Source of the DNA: Paragemmobacter straminiformis
Lineage (GTDB): Bacteria; Pseudomonadota; Alphaproteobacteria; Rhodobacterales; Rhodobacteraceae
Assembly (NCBI RefSeq): GCF_014243445.1
Contig: NZ_JACLQD010000004.1
Coordinates: forward strand, 186,001 to 250,000
Length of the DNA stretch: 64,000 nt
Direction of reading: 5' to 3'
Part shown: in pieces, positions 52,005 to 60,691 of the stretch
Layout: each line of letters begins with the position of its first letter
Position numbering within the stretch: position 1 is the stretch's first letter
The notes under the pieces: generated by a model
Told to the model about the DNA's origin: nothing
The model's database searches: none
What the model saw: the letters and a program-made list of their open reading frames with translations, nothing else
Made by a program: the position numbers and the translations under genes

Positions 52005-54101
52005 TCAGTCCCGCGGCGTCAGGGCAGGCAGGTCGAGAAGCCCCGCAATCTCGCGCCGGAAGGACAGGGCATCCCCCCGGTCCGGCTGATCCAGTTCCTC
52101 GGCGTAGCGGCGTCCGGCATAGGTGGCCCAGGCGATGGGCGCAGGGGCTGCGGCATCTCCGATCAGCTTGAGCGATTTGATCCCCGCCCCCTGCCAGTCC
52201 AGCGCGCGGGTGGCATGGTAAAGCGCGTCGTCGGGCCTGCGCGCGGTCACCATCAGCACGGCATCGGCCGCAATCCTGCTTTGGCGTCCCGTCCATGTGC
52301 AGCCCAGCGTCACACCATCGGCACCGACCGCCTCGGGCGCCTTCGACAGGTGCAAGGTCACGCCCAGCTCCATCAGGCGCCGCTGGATCGTGGCCTGTTC
52401 CAGCGTGTTGTCGGCCCATTCCGCCACCTTGACGGCGGGAGTGACGTAATCGACCTCGCAGCCCCGCGCGACCAGCAGTTCGGCAAGCACCGACCCGATG
52501 TAGAAATGGTCGTCATCGTAAAGCGTGACACGGCCTTGCGGCACGAGGCCCGCCATCAGGTCGTCGGGGGTAAAGACGGGCATTGCCGCATCGGTCGGGA
52601 TCGGATGCAGATGCAGCCGCGCCACCGCGTCGCGCCGCCAATGGCTGCCCGTGGCGATGCAGACATGATCGGCACCGAAGCCTAGAATATCCTCAGGCGT
52701 CATCCGGCTGGCCGGAAAGAGCTGTGCATTGGGCAGGGGGGCAAGCTGGCCCAGACGGTAATCGGCCACGCGTTTCCATGCCGAAAGGCCCGGAAGCGCC
52801 GCTTCGCGAAGCACGCGACCGCCCATCTTGTCGGCCGCATCGGCCAGCGTGACGGCGTAGCCGCGCTTGGCTAGGATATGCGCCGCCTCCAGCCCTGCGG
52901 GACCGGCCCCCACGATCAGCACGCTGTCCGACGCGCCCTTGGGGTGCATCCGTTCGGGGTGCCAGCCTTTGCGCCATTCCTCCATGAAGGCCGTGTTCTG
53001 CGTGCAGCGCGAGATGCCTTGCGTCATGTCGCCGCTGACGCAGATGTTGCATCCGATGCATTCGCGGATGTCCTCGATCCGGCCTTCCTCGATTTTCTTC
53101 GGCAGGAACGGATCGGCGATCGACGGCCGCGCCGCGCCGATGAAGTCGAGGATCCCCGCCCTGATCTGCCGCACCATCGCATCGGGCGAGGTGAAGCGCC
53201 CCACGCCCACCACCGGCTTCGGGGTCAGCGCCTTGATGCCCGCGACCAGCTCTTCCTGCGCGCCTTCGGGCTTGAAACGCGAGGTGCCGGAACAGGCCTC
53301 CCATGTGCCGTTGGCAAGGTCCCAGATGTCGGGCAGATCGCCATGCATCTCGATGAAATCGCGCAGTTCCGCATTCGAGAACCCGAAAGCGCCGCCTTCA
53401 TGCAGCGAAAGCCGCAGCGAGAGTGCAACTTCGCCCCGCGTTTGCTCGCGCGCGTCCTCGACGATCTCGCGCAGGAAGCGGGCGCGGTTTTCCAGACTGC
53501 CGCCGTATTCGTCGCTGCGCTGGTTCGTGGCGCGCGACAGGAAATGTTGCAGGATGCCGAAACCATGCGCGCCATAAAGGCAGATGAGGTCGAAGCCCGC
53601 CTGCTGGCTGCGACGAAAGGCGTTGCGGAACCAGCGGCGCAGGTCGCGTATGTCTTCGCGGTCCATCGTGCGGGCCTGCACGGGGTCTGAGGTAAAGGTC
53701 AGGATCGGCCCGCCCGATACGGCAAGCGGCACCTCGCGGCTGTAAAGGTTCGGCCCGTTGATGCCGGAATAGGCAAGCTGGATACCGGCAAGCGCACCGT
53801 GGCTTTTCATCGCCTCGGCCATCCGTGCCAGCGCGGGAATGTCGCGGTCGTCCCACAGGTGCTGTTCGATGAAGGGGGTGATTTCCGAAGTGGGATGGAT
53901 TTCGGTCTGTTCGGTGAAGATCACACCCCAGCCGCCCTCGGCCTTGGTCCGGCGCATTTCGACCACCGCCGAAGGGTCGCGGTAGCCGCCGCCGTTGCAA
54001 TGGGGCACCTGATAGAAGCGGTTCTTGGCCGTTTTCGGGCCGATCCGCATCGGCTGGAACAGGATGTCGTAGCGGTTGCCGGGCATGTCCTTGGGCATCA
54101 T
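52005..54101 (-). CDS. trimethylamine/dimethylamine dehydrogenase-like FMN/4Fe-4S/FAD oxidoreductase (second copy)
   Basis: 698 residues, same domain order as the 9509 protein: OYE barrel, 4Fe-4S cysteines (ECIGCNICVSG...RCTQN), then FAD/NAD domain (LIVGAGPAGLEAAHIL). Here the FMN-linking cysteine of TMADH is kept (Cys35 in VPHC), as are the YGAH segment (Tyr, His) and the Trp of DIWDL; the Trp after the cluster (CISRW in TMADH) is Asp. It is thus closer to an amine dehydrogenase with covalent FMN but with a changed aromatic bowl. Starts MMPKDMPGNRYDILF, one base after the amidase stop, with GGGTGAG upstream. Confidence 0.85.
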   Translation of the reverse strand: MMPKDMPGNRYDILFQPMRIGPKTAKNRFYQVPHCNGGGYRDPSAVVEMRRTKAEGGWGVIFTEQTEIHPTSEITPFIEQHLWDDRDIPALARMAEAMKSHGALAGIQLAYSGINGPNLYSREVPLAVSGGPILTFTSDPVQARTMDREDIRDLRRWFRNAFRRSQQAGFDLICLYGAHGFGILQHFLSRATNQRSDEYGGSLENRARFLREIVEDAREQTRGEVALSLRLSLHEGGAFGFSNAELRDFIEMHGDLPDIWDLANGTWEACSGTSRFKPEGAQEELVAGIKALTPKPVVGVGRFTSPDAMVRQIRAGILDFIGAARPSIADPFLPKKIEEGRIEDIRECIGCNICVSGDMTQGISRCTQNTAFMEEWRKGWHPERMHPKGASDSVLIVGAGPAGLEAAHILAKRGYAVTLADAADKMGGRVLREAALPGLSAWKRVADYRLGQLAPLPNAQLFPASRMTPEDILGFGADHVCIATGSHWRRDAVARLHLHPIPTDAAMPVFTPDDLMAGLVPQGRVTLYDDDHFYIGSVLAELLVARGCEVDYVTPAVKVAEWADNTLEQATIQRRLMELGVTLHLSKAPEAVGADGVTLGCTWTGRQSRIAADAVLMVTARRPDDALYHATRALDWQGAGIKSLKLIGDAAAPAPIAWATYAGRRYAEELDQPDRGDALSFRREIAGLLDLPALTPRD

Positions 54102-54102
54102 C

Positions 54103-54864
54103 TCACCCGAGCGGGCGGAAATCGGCAGCCTGCGTCTGCAGCAGCGCCGGATCGGGGGTGCGGCCGATATCGGCAACCAGCAGCGCGGGCGCGGGCCCCG
54201 CATAGGCCAGCATCGCCGCATCCGGCGCCGCAATGACCGATCCGCCGCAATAGGTGATCGCGCCTTCGGTCCCGCAATAGTTCGCATAGGCGATGGTGAC
54301 CGAATGGTTGATCGCATGGGCCGGCACGACAAGCCGGCTGACATGGCCGTTGGGTTCGGGGTTGGCCGTCGGCACGAGGATGAGCGCAGCCCCTTGCAGC
54401 GTCAGCGCGCGGACCAGATGGGCGAATTCCACATCGTAGCAGATCAGCAGTCCGGTCCGGATGCCGCCCAGATCGAAGGTCGCAACCGAGTCTCCGGCGG
54501 CGTAGATCGATTTCTCGCGCGGCCCGAACAACTGCACCTTGCGGTAATGGCCGATCTCGCGGCCCGAGGCGTCGAAGGCGACGGCAGAGTTATAGACCGA
54601 CGCGCCGTCGCGTTCGGCGTAGCCCACGACGATCCCGCAGCCTTGCGCCACGCAAAGCGCTGCAAGCCGCTGGTGCCACGGCCCGCCGCGCGGTTGGGCG
54701 CGGGCGGGAATGTCGGGCTGGCCATATCCGGGCAAGTAGGTTTCCGGCGCGACAAGCGTCACGGCCTGCATCGCGGCCGCCGCCTGCATCGCATGGGCCA
54801 GCGTTGCGAAGGCCGTGTCGTCGTCGCCCTCGGGCGATGTGGTCTGCAAAAGGGCGATGCGCAT
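54103..54864 (-). CDS. carbon-nitrogen hydrolase (nitrilase superfamily)
   Basis: 253 residues with the Glu-Lys-Cys triad: PETYLPGY, YRKVQLFG, LICYDVEFAHLVRAL. Family members hydrolyse amides or carbamoyl groups, more rarely nitriles. ATG 54864 (MRIALLQTTSPEGDD) is the canonical start. Co-transcribed with the TMADH-like gene, so it could release ammonia from, or prepare, an amide-bearing amine substrate. Divergent from the LuxR-type regulator. Confidence 0.88.
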   Translation of the reverse strand: MRIALLQTTSPEGDDDTAFATLAHAMQAAAAMQAVTLVAPETYLPGYGQPDIPARAQPRGGPWHQRLAALCVAQGCGIVVGYAERDGASVYNSAVAFDASGREIGHYRKVQLFGPREKSIYAAGDSVATFDLGGIRTGLLICYDVEFAHLVRALTLQGAALILVPTANPEPNGHVSRLVVPAHAINHSVTIAYANYCGTEGAITYCGGSVIAAPDAAMLAYAGPAPALLVADIGRTPDPALLQTQAADFRPLG

Positions 54865-54939
54865 GAAAAGCCTTTGTCTGGGTGGGGATACCCCCGGAAT
54901 TCTGCCATAAACGCTATGGCGCGGCAAACGGGTGGTATA

Positions 54940-54955
54940 TACCCCCAAGGGGTTA
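54940..54955. promoter_or_regulatory. candidate operator in amidase/LuxR divergent promoter
   Basis: TACCCCCAAGGGGTTA is a near-palindrome (TA-CCCC and GGGG-TA arms) 13 bp before the LuxR-type ATG. A further ATACCCCC lies at 54888-54895 near the amidase start. Two related sites flanking a 103-bp divergent spacer fit binding by the adjacent LuxR-type protein. Confidence 0.4.
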
Positions 54956-54967
54956 TCGGAGAGCGGG

Positions 54968-55771
54968 ATGCAGCGGGACGAGGCTTTGGCGGCGGTGATC
55001 CGCGCGCAGGGCGGGGCGGGGTTCACCCCGGCGCTGCTGGTCTGGCTCGCCGCCGTCGCGGCCCCGGATTCGGTCGTCGGGCTGGCTTTCGGTGCCGATG
55101 GCCCGCCCCGGGTGCTGTTCCGGCAGGCGCGGGCGACGCAGGTCTTTGCACGGCTCGAGGCGGGGTATCTGGCGGGGGCCTATCTTCTCGACCCGTTCCA
55201 CGCCTTGCACCTGCGTCAGGCGGGGGCAGGGGCCTACCGCCTGTGCGATGTGGCCCCCGACGCCTTTTCCCGCAGCCGCTACCACGAGGAATACTACCGC
55301 GACACCACGCTTCTGGATGAGATCGTCCTTCTCGCCCGTCCGCAAGCGGGCATGACGCTCATGCTCTGCCTCGGCCGCGATGCGACAAGCGGAACCGGTT
55401 TCGACGCGGCAGACTGGGCGGCATGCCGTGCCGCGGCCCCCGTCGCCGCCGCATTGGCCGAACGGCAATGGGGCGGGCTGCAACCGGGGGGCAGCGCGAG
55501 CGATGTCGTCACGGCACTGATTGCGGCGGCACGGCAGCGCGACATCGGTCTCTCGCGGCGTCAGGCCGAGGTGGCGCTGATGATCCTGCGCGGCCATTCG
55601 ACCGCGTCCATCGCCTTGGGCTTGGGGGTATCCGCGCAGACGGTCAAGGTATTCCGCCGCCAGCTTTACATGCGCTGCGCGATCTCGTCTCAGGCCGAGC
55701 TGTTCGCCCTGATGCTGCCGATGCTGGCGAACCGGATCAGTTCTGCGGCGCCGACAAGGACGGAAGGCTGA
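54968..55771 (+). CDS. LuxR-type helix-turn-helix regulator
   Basis: 267 residues: a ~190-residue N-terminal domain without a recognised ligand fold (TPALLVWLAAVAAPDSVVGL, EEYYRDTTLLDEIVLLARP), then a GerE/LuxR DNA-binding domain (LSRRQAEVALMILRGHS, TASIALGLGVSAQTVKVFRR). Divergent from the amidase/TMADH-like pair and very likely its regulator. ATG 54968 follows CGGAGAG. Ligand unknown. The 3' end overlaps the convergent gene at 55737 by 35 bp. Confidence 0.85.
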   Translation: MQRDEALAAVIRAQGGAGFTPALLVWLAAVAAPDSVVGLAFGADGPPRVLFRQARATQVFARLEAGYLAGAYLLDPFHALHLRQAGAGAYRLCDVAPDAFSRSRYHEEYYRDTTLLDEIVLLARPQAGMTLMLCLGRDATSGTGFDAADWAACRAAAPVAAALAERQWGGLQPGGSASDVVTALIAAARQRDIGLSRRQAEVALMILRGHSTASIALGLGVSAQTVKVFRRQLYMRCAISSQAELFALMLPMLANRISSAAPTRTEG

Positions 55772-55973
55772 CCGAGAACAGCGCCGACTTTGCCGAAGGC
55801 ACAAGCGCCGCGACAAGGCCGATGTTGGCGGCGACAAGCAGACCTGCAACCAGCATGTTGGTCAGGCGGCGCTTGGCGTGGATGTCGCGCTGCTGGGGAA
55901 CGAAGTTCAGCCCCATGCGCTGGGCAGAATACAGGTTGCGCGGGCCATTCGACGCGTAGGTTGAGAAGGTCAT
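55737..55973 (-). CDS. hypothetical small membrane protein, 78 aa
   Basis: N-terminal polar part (YASNGPRNLYSAQRMGLNFV, then QQRDIHAKRR) and one membrane helix (LTNMLVAGLLVAANIGLVAAL) with a short Ser-rich tail. ATG 55973 has AAGGA about 9 bases upstream. No family recognised. It lies between the amine gene set and the chemotaxis cluster and belongs clearly to neither. Confidence 0.55.
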   Translation of the reverse strand: MTFSTYASNGPRNLYSAQRMGLNFVPQQRDIHAKRRLTNMLVAGLLVAANIGLVAALVPSAKSALFSVSLPSLSAPQN

Positions 55974-56131
55974 GGCCGGCATCCTTGCTGGGTTCCTCGA
56001 TGCTGCCTTTTTACGCCGCCACTTCGGTGCGCGACATCTGGCTTTTGGGATGCCCTGCCGGAACGGGTCTGACATTGGTATGGGTCTGCCGTCGGGGTGT
56101 CTGAAAAGTTGTTTCTTTTCAATGATGAAAA

Positions 56132-56149
56132 GCCCCGCACGGTCGGGGC
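56132..56149 (-). terminator. terminator-like hairpin on minus strand
   Basis: GCCCCG-CACGGT-CGGGGC stem; on the minus strand it is followed by TTTTCATCATT, the order expected of an intrinsic terminator. No minus-strand gene lies to its right, so whatever transcript it ends is unassigned. It also separates the gene at 55737 from the chemotaxis promoter region. Confidence 0.5.
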
Positions 56150-56260
56150 GGCCATTCCGAAGGTATGGGTGGGGTCGTCTGGGAAGACGGCTTGCGCCTT
56201 AAACCTTCCTTCAGGGAATCGCTGCTAACTGCTCGGGAACCGATGTTTAGGGGGTTTCCG

Positions 56261-56518
56261 ATGCCTGCACCCGTCCCGCTCGATCCGCGCTTGACCGTCG
56301 AATCCGCGACCGCCCTTTGGGGCCGTTTGCGCGGCACGGGGGCCGCCGTGCTTGACGGCTCGGCCGTGCGCCATTTCGGGGCGGCGGCGCTTCAGGTGCT
56401 GCTTGTCGCGCGGGCCGAAATGGGGGCGGGTCTTGTGCTGCAATCCCCCTCCGACCCGCTGCGTGCCGCGCTGGCAGACATGGGTGCAACCGATTTTCTG
56501 CAAGGGGGTGACGCATGA
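56261..56518 (+). CDS. STAS domain protein at head of chemotaxis cluster
   Basis: 85 residues with STAS-like pattern (LDPRLTVESATALWGRLRG, AAVLDGSAVRHFGAAALQVLL, DPLRAALADMGATDFLQ). STAS domains mediate protein contacts or bind nucleotides; at this place it may couple to the Che complex. The serine often phosphorylated in anti-sigma antagonists is part of DGSAV. ATG 56261 has AGGGGG upstream; an earlier ATG at 56243 has no good site. The stop overlaps the cheY start (ATGA). Confidence 0.75.
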   Translation: MPAPVPLDPRLTVESATALWGRLRGTGAAVLDGSAVRHFGAAALQVLLVARAEMGAGLVLQSPSDPLRAALADMGATDFLQGGDA

Positions 56519-56883
56519 CATTGCGGGTTCTTGCCGTGGACGACAGCCTGACGATGCGCGAGATGCTGCGCGCCGCGCTGTCGGCTGCGGGGTTCGATGT
56601 GACCTTGGCCGAAGACGGGCTCGACGCGCTCGACCGTCTGGCCGAAGCCGCCCCCGACCTGATCGTGACAGACCTGAACATGCCCCGCATGGACGGCTTC
56701 GGCTTTATCGAGGCGGTGCGGGCCGGCGATACGGCGGCCCGCGTGCCGATCCTGATCCTGACGACCGAGACGGGGGCCAAGCTCAAGGACCGCGCAAGGG
56801 CCATCGGGGCCACAGGCTGGATCACCAAACCCTTCGACGAGGGGTCGCTGGTGGCCACGATCAACCGTGTGGCAGCGGTATAG
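56515..56883 (+). CDS. CheY-type response regulator 1
   Basis: 122-residue stand-alone receiver: acidic pair VDDS, phospho-acceptor Asp in LIVTDLNMPRMDG, Thr in ILTTETG and Lys in ITKPFDEG are all present. A canonical CheY that would bind the flagellar switch, or act as phosphate sink for CheA. Coupled to the STAS gene and 9 bp before cheA. Confidence 0.92.
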   Translation: MTLRVLAVDDSLTMREMLRAALSAAGFDVTLAEDGLDALDRLAEAAPDLIVTDLNMPRMDGFGFIEAVRAGDTAARVPILILTTETGAKLKDRARAIGATGWITKPFDEGSLVATINRVAAV

Positions 56884-56892
56884 GGGGGCAAC

Positions 56893-58974
56893 ATGGCACC
56901 ACCGACCGACCTGCGCGCCATCTTCTTCGAAGAGGCGGAAGAACTGCTGATCGCGCTTGACGCGGGCCTGCGCCGCATCGAAAGCGGCGATGCGGGCGGG
57001 GAAACGGTCAACGCCGTCTTCCGCGCCGTGCATTCGATCAAGGGCGGCGCCGCGGCTTTCGGCTTTGCCAATCTGGTTGGCTTTGCCCACAGCTTCGAAT
57101 CCCTTCTCGACGACATCCGCTCGGGCGAGCGGGTGGTCGATGCGCCCCTGGTCGCCGCGCTTCTGGACGCCAGCTACCACCTTGCCGACATGGTCAATGC
57201 CGAACGCTCGGAAACGCCGCTCGATCCGGCGGTGATGCAGCACGCCCACGAAGTGCTGGTTGCCACCCGTGATCCGGCAAGCCAGCGCATCAGCATCGAG
57301 GTGCCCTTTGCCGCCGTGCCGATGGACTTCGTCCCCCTGCCGCTTGCGGGCCGCATCTTCGACATCGACTTTGCCCCCCATGCCGATGCTTTTGCGGCGG
57401 GACATGAACCCTCACTTGTCCTGCGCGACCTCTGCGCCTTGGGCAAGGCGCAGGTGGTGCTGGACGCAAGCGCGCTGACGGCTGATTTCGATCCTGCGCA
57501 ATGCCGGCTGCGCTGGCAGATCCGGCTCGAGACCGACAGGGACGAGGCCGATCTTCGCGCCGTCTTCGATTTCATCGCAGGTCATTGCGACCTTGCCATC
57601 CGCGATGCGGTGCAACATCCCTCCGGGGATGTATCGGCCCCCGCAGCGCCCCCGCCGCTTCCCGCGTCACCCGTCCGCGCCGAAACTCCGGCGCCCCGCT
57701 CTGATGTGCGCCCCGAAACCCGCCCCGAACCGCGCCCCGAAACGCGCCCCGAGGCGCAGGCGCCCCGCGCGACGATCCGCGTCGATGTGGACCGCGTCGA
57801 TCGGCTGGTGAACGTGGCGGGCGAGTTGGTGATCCACCACGCCATGCTGGCCGAAGCCATCTTGCGCAGCGGCAAGCGGGCCGAAACCGATGTCGACCGC
57901 AGCCTCGACCAGCTCAAGCAGCTTTCGCGCCAGATACAGGACAGTGTCATGGCGATCCGCGCCCAGCCGGTAAAACCGCTTTTCGACCGCATGCACCGCA
58001 TCCTGCGCGAGGCGGCCTCGGTCGCGGGCAAACAGGCGCGTCTGGTGATCGAGGGCGAAACGACCGAGGTTGACCGCACGATCATCGAACGGCTGGCCGA
58101 CCCGCTGACCCATATGATCCGCAACTCTGTCGATCACGGCATCGAAAAGCCCGCGGCGCGGCGGGCTGCGGGCAAGCCGGAAACCGGTGTCGTGACGATA
58201 CAGGCCGCGCACCGGTCGGGGCGGGTCGTCATCACCCTCTCCGATGACGGGGGCGGCATCGACCGCGACCGCGTGCGTCAGGTGGCGATCAACCGCGGCC
58301 TGATCGCACCCACGGCAGATCTGTCGCCGTCCGAGGTGGACGCCTTGCTCTTCCTGCCGGGCTTTTCCACCGCGGCCGAGGTTTCGGCCCTGTCGGGGCG
58401 TGGCGTGGGCATGGATGTGCTGCGGTCCGAGATCACCGCGCTGGGCGGGCGCATTTCCATCGCCTCGCAACCGGGCAAGGGCACGGCGCTGACGATCTCG
58501 TTGCCGCTGACCTTGGCCGTGATGGACGGCATGGTTGTCGAGGCGGCGGGGCAGGTTCTGATCCTTCCGGTGTCGAGCATCGTCGAAACCCTGCGCCCCG
58601 ATGGCAGCGCGGGCCACAGGCTTGGTCTGGCCGACCCCGTCGTCGAATTGCGCGGCATCTGCCTTCCCGTGATCGATGTCGGCGCGGCGCTGGGCTTTCG
58701 CGACATGCCGGTCGATCTGGCCGGACGCATCTGCGTGGTGGTCGAACGCGACGACAAGAATACCGTGGCGCTTCTGGTCGATGCGATCCACGACCAGAGA
58801 CAGGTTGTCATCAAAAGCCTCGAGGACAATTACGGACATATCCCCGGCATCGCCGCGGCCACCGTTCTGGGCGACGGGTCGGTCGCGCTGATCCTCGATC
58901 CGGTCGAGCTTTTGCCAAGCCGCAGCTTGCGCAAGCCCGCCGTTCCGGCCCGAACCCCCATTGCAGCGGAGTGA
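56893..58974 (+). CDS. cheA: chemotaxis histidine kinase
   Basis: 693 residues in P1-P5 order. P1 has the phosphorylated His47 in AVHSIKGGAAAFGF; a Pro/Glu/Arg/Thr-rich linker with repeated RPET lies around residues 270-295 (57700-57755 region); P3 dimerisation (RVDRLVNVAGELVIHHAML), P4 kinase boxes N (LTHMIRNSVDHGIEKP), G1 (LSDDGGGID) and G2 (GRGVGMDVLRSEI), and P5 CheW-like end (GDGSVALILDPVELL). All catalytic boxes intact. It phosphorylates the two CheY proteins. CheW follows 3 bases later. Confidence 0.95.
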   Translation: MAPPTDLRAIFFEEAEELLIALDAGLRRIESGDAGGETVNAVFRAVHSIKGGAAAFGFANLVGFAHSFESLLDDIRSGERVVDAPLVAALLDASYHLADMVNAERSETPLDPAVMQHAHEVLVATRDPASQRISIEVPFAAVPMDFVPLPLAGRIFDIDFAPHADAFAAGHEPSLVLRDLCALGKAQVVLDASALTADFDPAQCRLRWQIRLETDRDEADLRAVFDFIAGHCDLAIRDAVQHPSGDVSAPAAPPPLPASPVRAETPAPRSDVRPETRPEPRPETRPEAQAPRATIRVDVDRVDRLVNVAGELVIHHAMLAEAILRSGKRAETDVDRSLDQLKQLSRQIQDSVMAIRAQPVKPLFDRMHRILREAASVAGKQARLVIEGETTEVDRTIIERLADPLTHMIRNSVDHGIEKPAARRAAGKPETGVVTIQAAHRSGRVVITLSDDGGGIDRDRVRQVAINRGLIAPTADLSPSEVDALLFLPGFSTAAEVSALSGRGVGMDVLRSEITALGGRISIASQPGKGTALTISLPLTLAVMDGMVVEAAGQVLILPVSSIVETLRPDGSAGHRLGLADPVVELRGICLPVIDVGAALGFRDMPVDLAGRICVVVERDDKNTVALLVDAIHDQRQVVIKSLEDNYGHIPGIAAATVLGDGSVALILDPVELLPSRSLRKPAVPARTPIAAE

Positions 58975-58977
58975 TCC

Positions 58978-59469
58978 ATGACCATCGCCACAGCCGTCCT
59001 TCAACCCGACAGCCCCGCGCTGACCGCCGCCACGCCGGAACTTCGCGAATTCGTCGTGTTCCGCACCTTGGGGCAGGATTTCTGCATCGACATTCTGTGC
59101 GTGCGCGAAATCCGGGGCTGGACCAAGCCGTCGAACCTTCCCCACGCGCCCGCCTTTGTCGAGGGGGTGATCAACCTGCGCGGCGCGATTATTCCCATCG
59201 TCGATCTGGCCAACCGGCTCGGCCTCACCGCGATCGACGAGGACGAGCGCAACGTTATCATCGTGACCGCCATTGGCGAGCGGGTGACAGGGCTCGTCGT
59301 CGAGACCGTGACCGATATCCTCTCGGTGCCCGCGACCGACATCCAGCCGGTGCCGGACCTGTCCTCCGACGAATTGCGCGCCGTCTTGCGCGGTCTGGTC
59401 GTGCATCAGGGGCGGCTGCTGCGCCTGCTCGACATCGCTGCGATCCTCGGGACCGAGCTTGCGGCATGA
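58978..59469 (+). CDS. cheW: chemotaxis coupling protein
   Basis: 163-residue CheW: FVVFRTLGQDFCIDILCVREIRG, LPHAPAFVEGVINLRGAIIPIVDL and GLVVETVTDILSVPATDIQ are the family core, linking receptor and kinase at the cytoplasmic array. The stop overlaps the cheR start (ATGA). Confidence 0.95.
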   Translation: MTIATAVLQPDSPALTAATPELREFVVFRTLGQDFCIDILCVREIRGWTKPSNLPHAPAFVEGVINLRGAIIPIVDLANRLGLTAIDEDERNVIIVTAIGERVTGLVVETVTDILSVPATDIQPVPDLSSDELRAVLRGLVVHQGRLLRLLDIAAILGTELAA

Positions 59470-60296
59470 CCGCAACCGACCTGCGTTCCGACATGGTGCT
59501 GGCCGAGGGTGACTTTCGCGACCTCGCCGCCATCGTGATGGCCGAAACCGGCATCGCGCTGTCCGAGGGCAAGCGTCCGATGTTGCAATCACGGCTGCTC
59601 GGGCGGCTCAGGGCGCTGGGGCTTGACGGTTTTTCTGCCTATCTCGCCCTCATCGCCGCGCCGCAGGGCGAGGCCGAGCGGCAAGAACTTGTTTCCGCCG
59701 TCACCACCAACGTCACCGGCTTCTTCCGCGAGGAGCACCACTTCCGCCACCTCGAACAGATCGCCCTGCCGCCGCTTGTCGCGCTGGCGCGGGCGCGGGG
59801 GCGGGTGCGCATCTGGTCCTCGGCCTGCTCGACCGGCGAGGAGCCGTGGTCCATCGCCGCCACCTTGCGCAAGCTCTGCCCCGAGGCGGGCACCCTCGAT
59901 CTGCGCATCCTCGCCAGCGATGTCGACCGCAAGGCGCTGGCACGGGCCGAAGCGGGCCAATACGATGCCGACGCGCTGGCAGCCCTTTCCGCCGAGGCGC
60001 GGCGCCTGCTGTTCGCCGGACAGGGCGGCGCGATCCATCCCGATCTCAGGGCGGCGCTGCGCTTTCGCCAGTTGAACCTCATTGGCCCGTGGCCGATGCA
60101 GGGCGGCTTTCAGGTGATCTTCTGCCGCAACGTCGTGATCTATTTCGACAAGCCCACGCAAGAGCGGCTCTGGCAGCGTTTTGCCGAGGCGATCCCCCCG
60201 GGCGGCTGGCTTTACATCGGCCATTCCGAGCGGATCACCGGCCCCGCCGCCGCCCATTTCGCGCCCGAGGGCGTGACCACCTATCGCAGGATCTGA
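59466..60296 (+). CDS. cheR: chemoreceptor glutamate methyltransferase
   Basis: 276 residues. N-terminal helical domain (LAAIVMAETGIALSEGKRPML, LVSAVTTNVTGFFREEHHF) and SAM-binding domain (RVRIWSSACSTGEEPWSIA, ILASDVDRKALARAE, IFCRNVVIYFDKPTQ, YIGHSERI). Methylates receptor glutamates using S-adenosylmethionine. ATG 59466 overlaps the cheW stop. Confidence 0.95.
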   Translation: MTATDLRSDMVLAEGDFRDLAAIVMAETGIALSEGKRPMLQSRLLGRLRALGLDGFSAYLALIAAPQGEAERQELVSAVTTNVTGFFREEHHFRHLEQIALPPLVALARARGRVRIWSSACSTGEEPWSIAATLRKLCPEAGTLDLRILASDVDRKALARAEAGQYDADALAALSAEARRLLFAGQGGAIHPDLRAALRFRQLNLIGPWPMQGGFQVIFCRNVVIYFDKPTQERLWQRFAEAIPPGGWLYIGHSERITGPAAAHFAPEGVTTYRRI

Positions 60297-60307
60297 AGGA
60301 GACAGTC

Positions 60308-60691
60308 ATGAAGCGCAGCGATCTCAAGGTCGTGGTGGTCGACGACACGGCGGTCAGCCGCGGGCTGATCACGCAGGTGCTCGACTGGTTGAACATCGAA
60401 GGCTATCGCACCTTTTCCGACGGTCGCGCCGCCTTGGCGGGGCTGGCCGCGGCCCCCGCGAACCTTGTGATCTCGGATTACTACATGCCCGAAATGGACG
60501 GGCTCGGCCTGCTCGAACGGGTGCGCAAGTCGCGCGGGCTGGAACGGACGGGGTTCATCCTCGTCACCGGTCGCGCCGATCCGGCCATGATCGCCAAAGG
60601 GCGGGCGCTGGGGCTTAACAACCTGATCAACAAGCCCTTTACCAAGGAACAGATGCGCAACTGCATCGAGGCCGTGGTAGGCCCGCTGTGA
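60308..60691 (+). CDS. CheY-type response regulator 2
   Basis: 127-residue receiver: VVVDDTAVSR acidic pair, phospho-Asp in LVISDYYMPEMDG, Thr in ILVTGRAD and Lys in INKPFTKEQ. Differs clearly from the first CheY (VSRGLITQVL, LGLNNLINKPFT), so the two are not a recent duplication; one may drive the motor and the other may be a sink. AAGGAGACAG upstream. The stop overlaps the next start (GTGA). Confidence 0.92.
   Translation: MKRSDLKVVVVDDTAVSRGLITQVLDWLNIEGYRTFSDGRAALAGLAAAPANLVISDYYMPEMDGLGLLERVRKSRGLERTGFILVTGRADPAMIAKGRALGLNNLINKPFTKEQMRNCIEAVVGPL

Noticed and set aside
56201-56235. Flagellar sigma-28-type promoter (TAAA ... GCTGCTAA) before the STAS gene
   Set aside because: Spacing is about two bases too long and the -10 has several mismatches to GCCGATAA.
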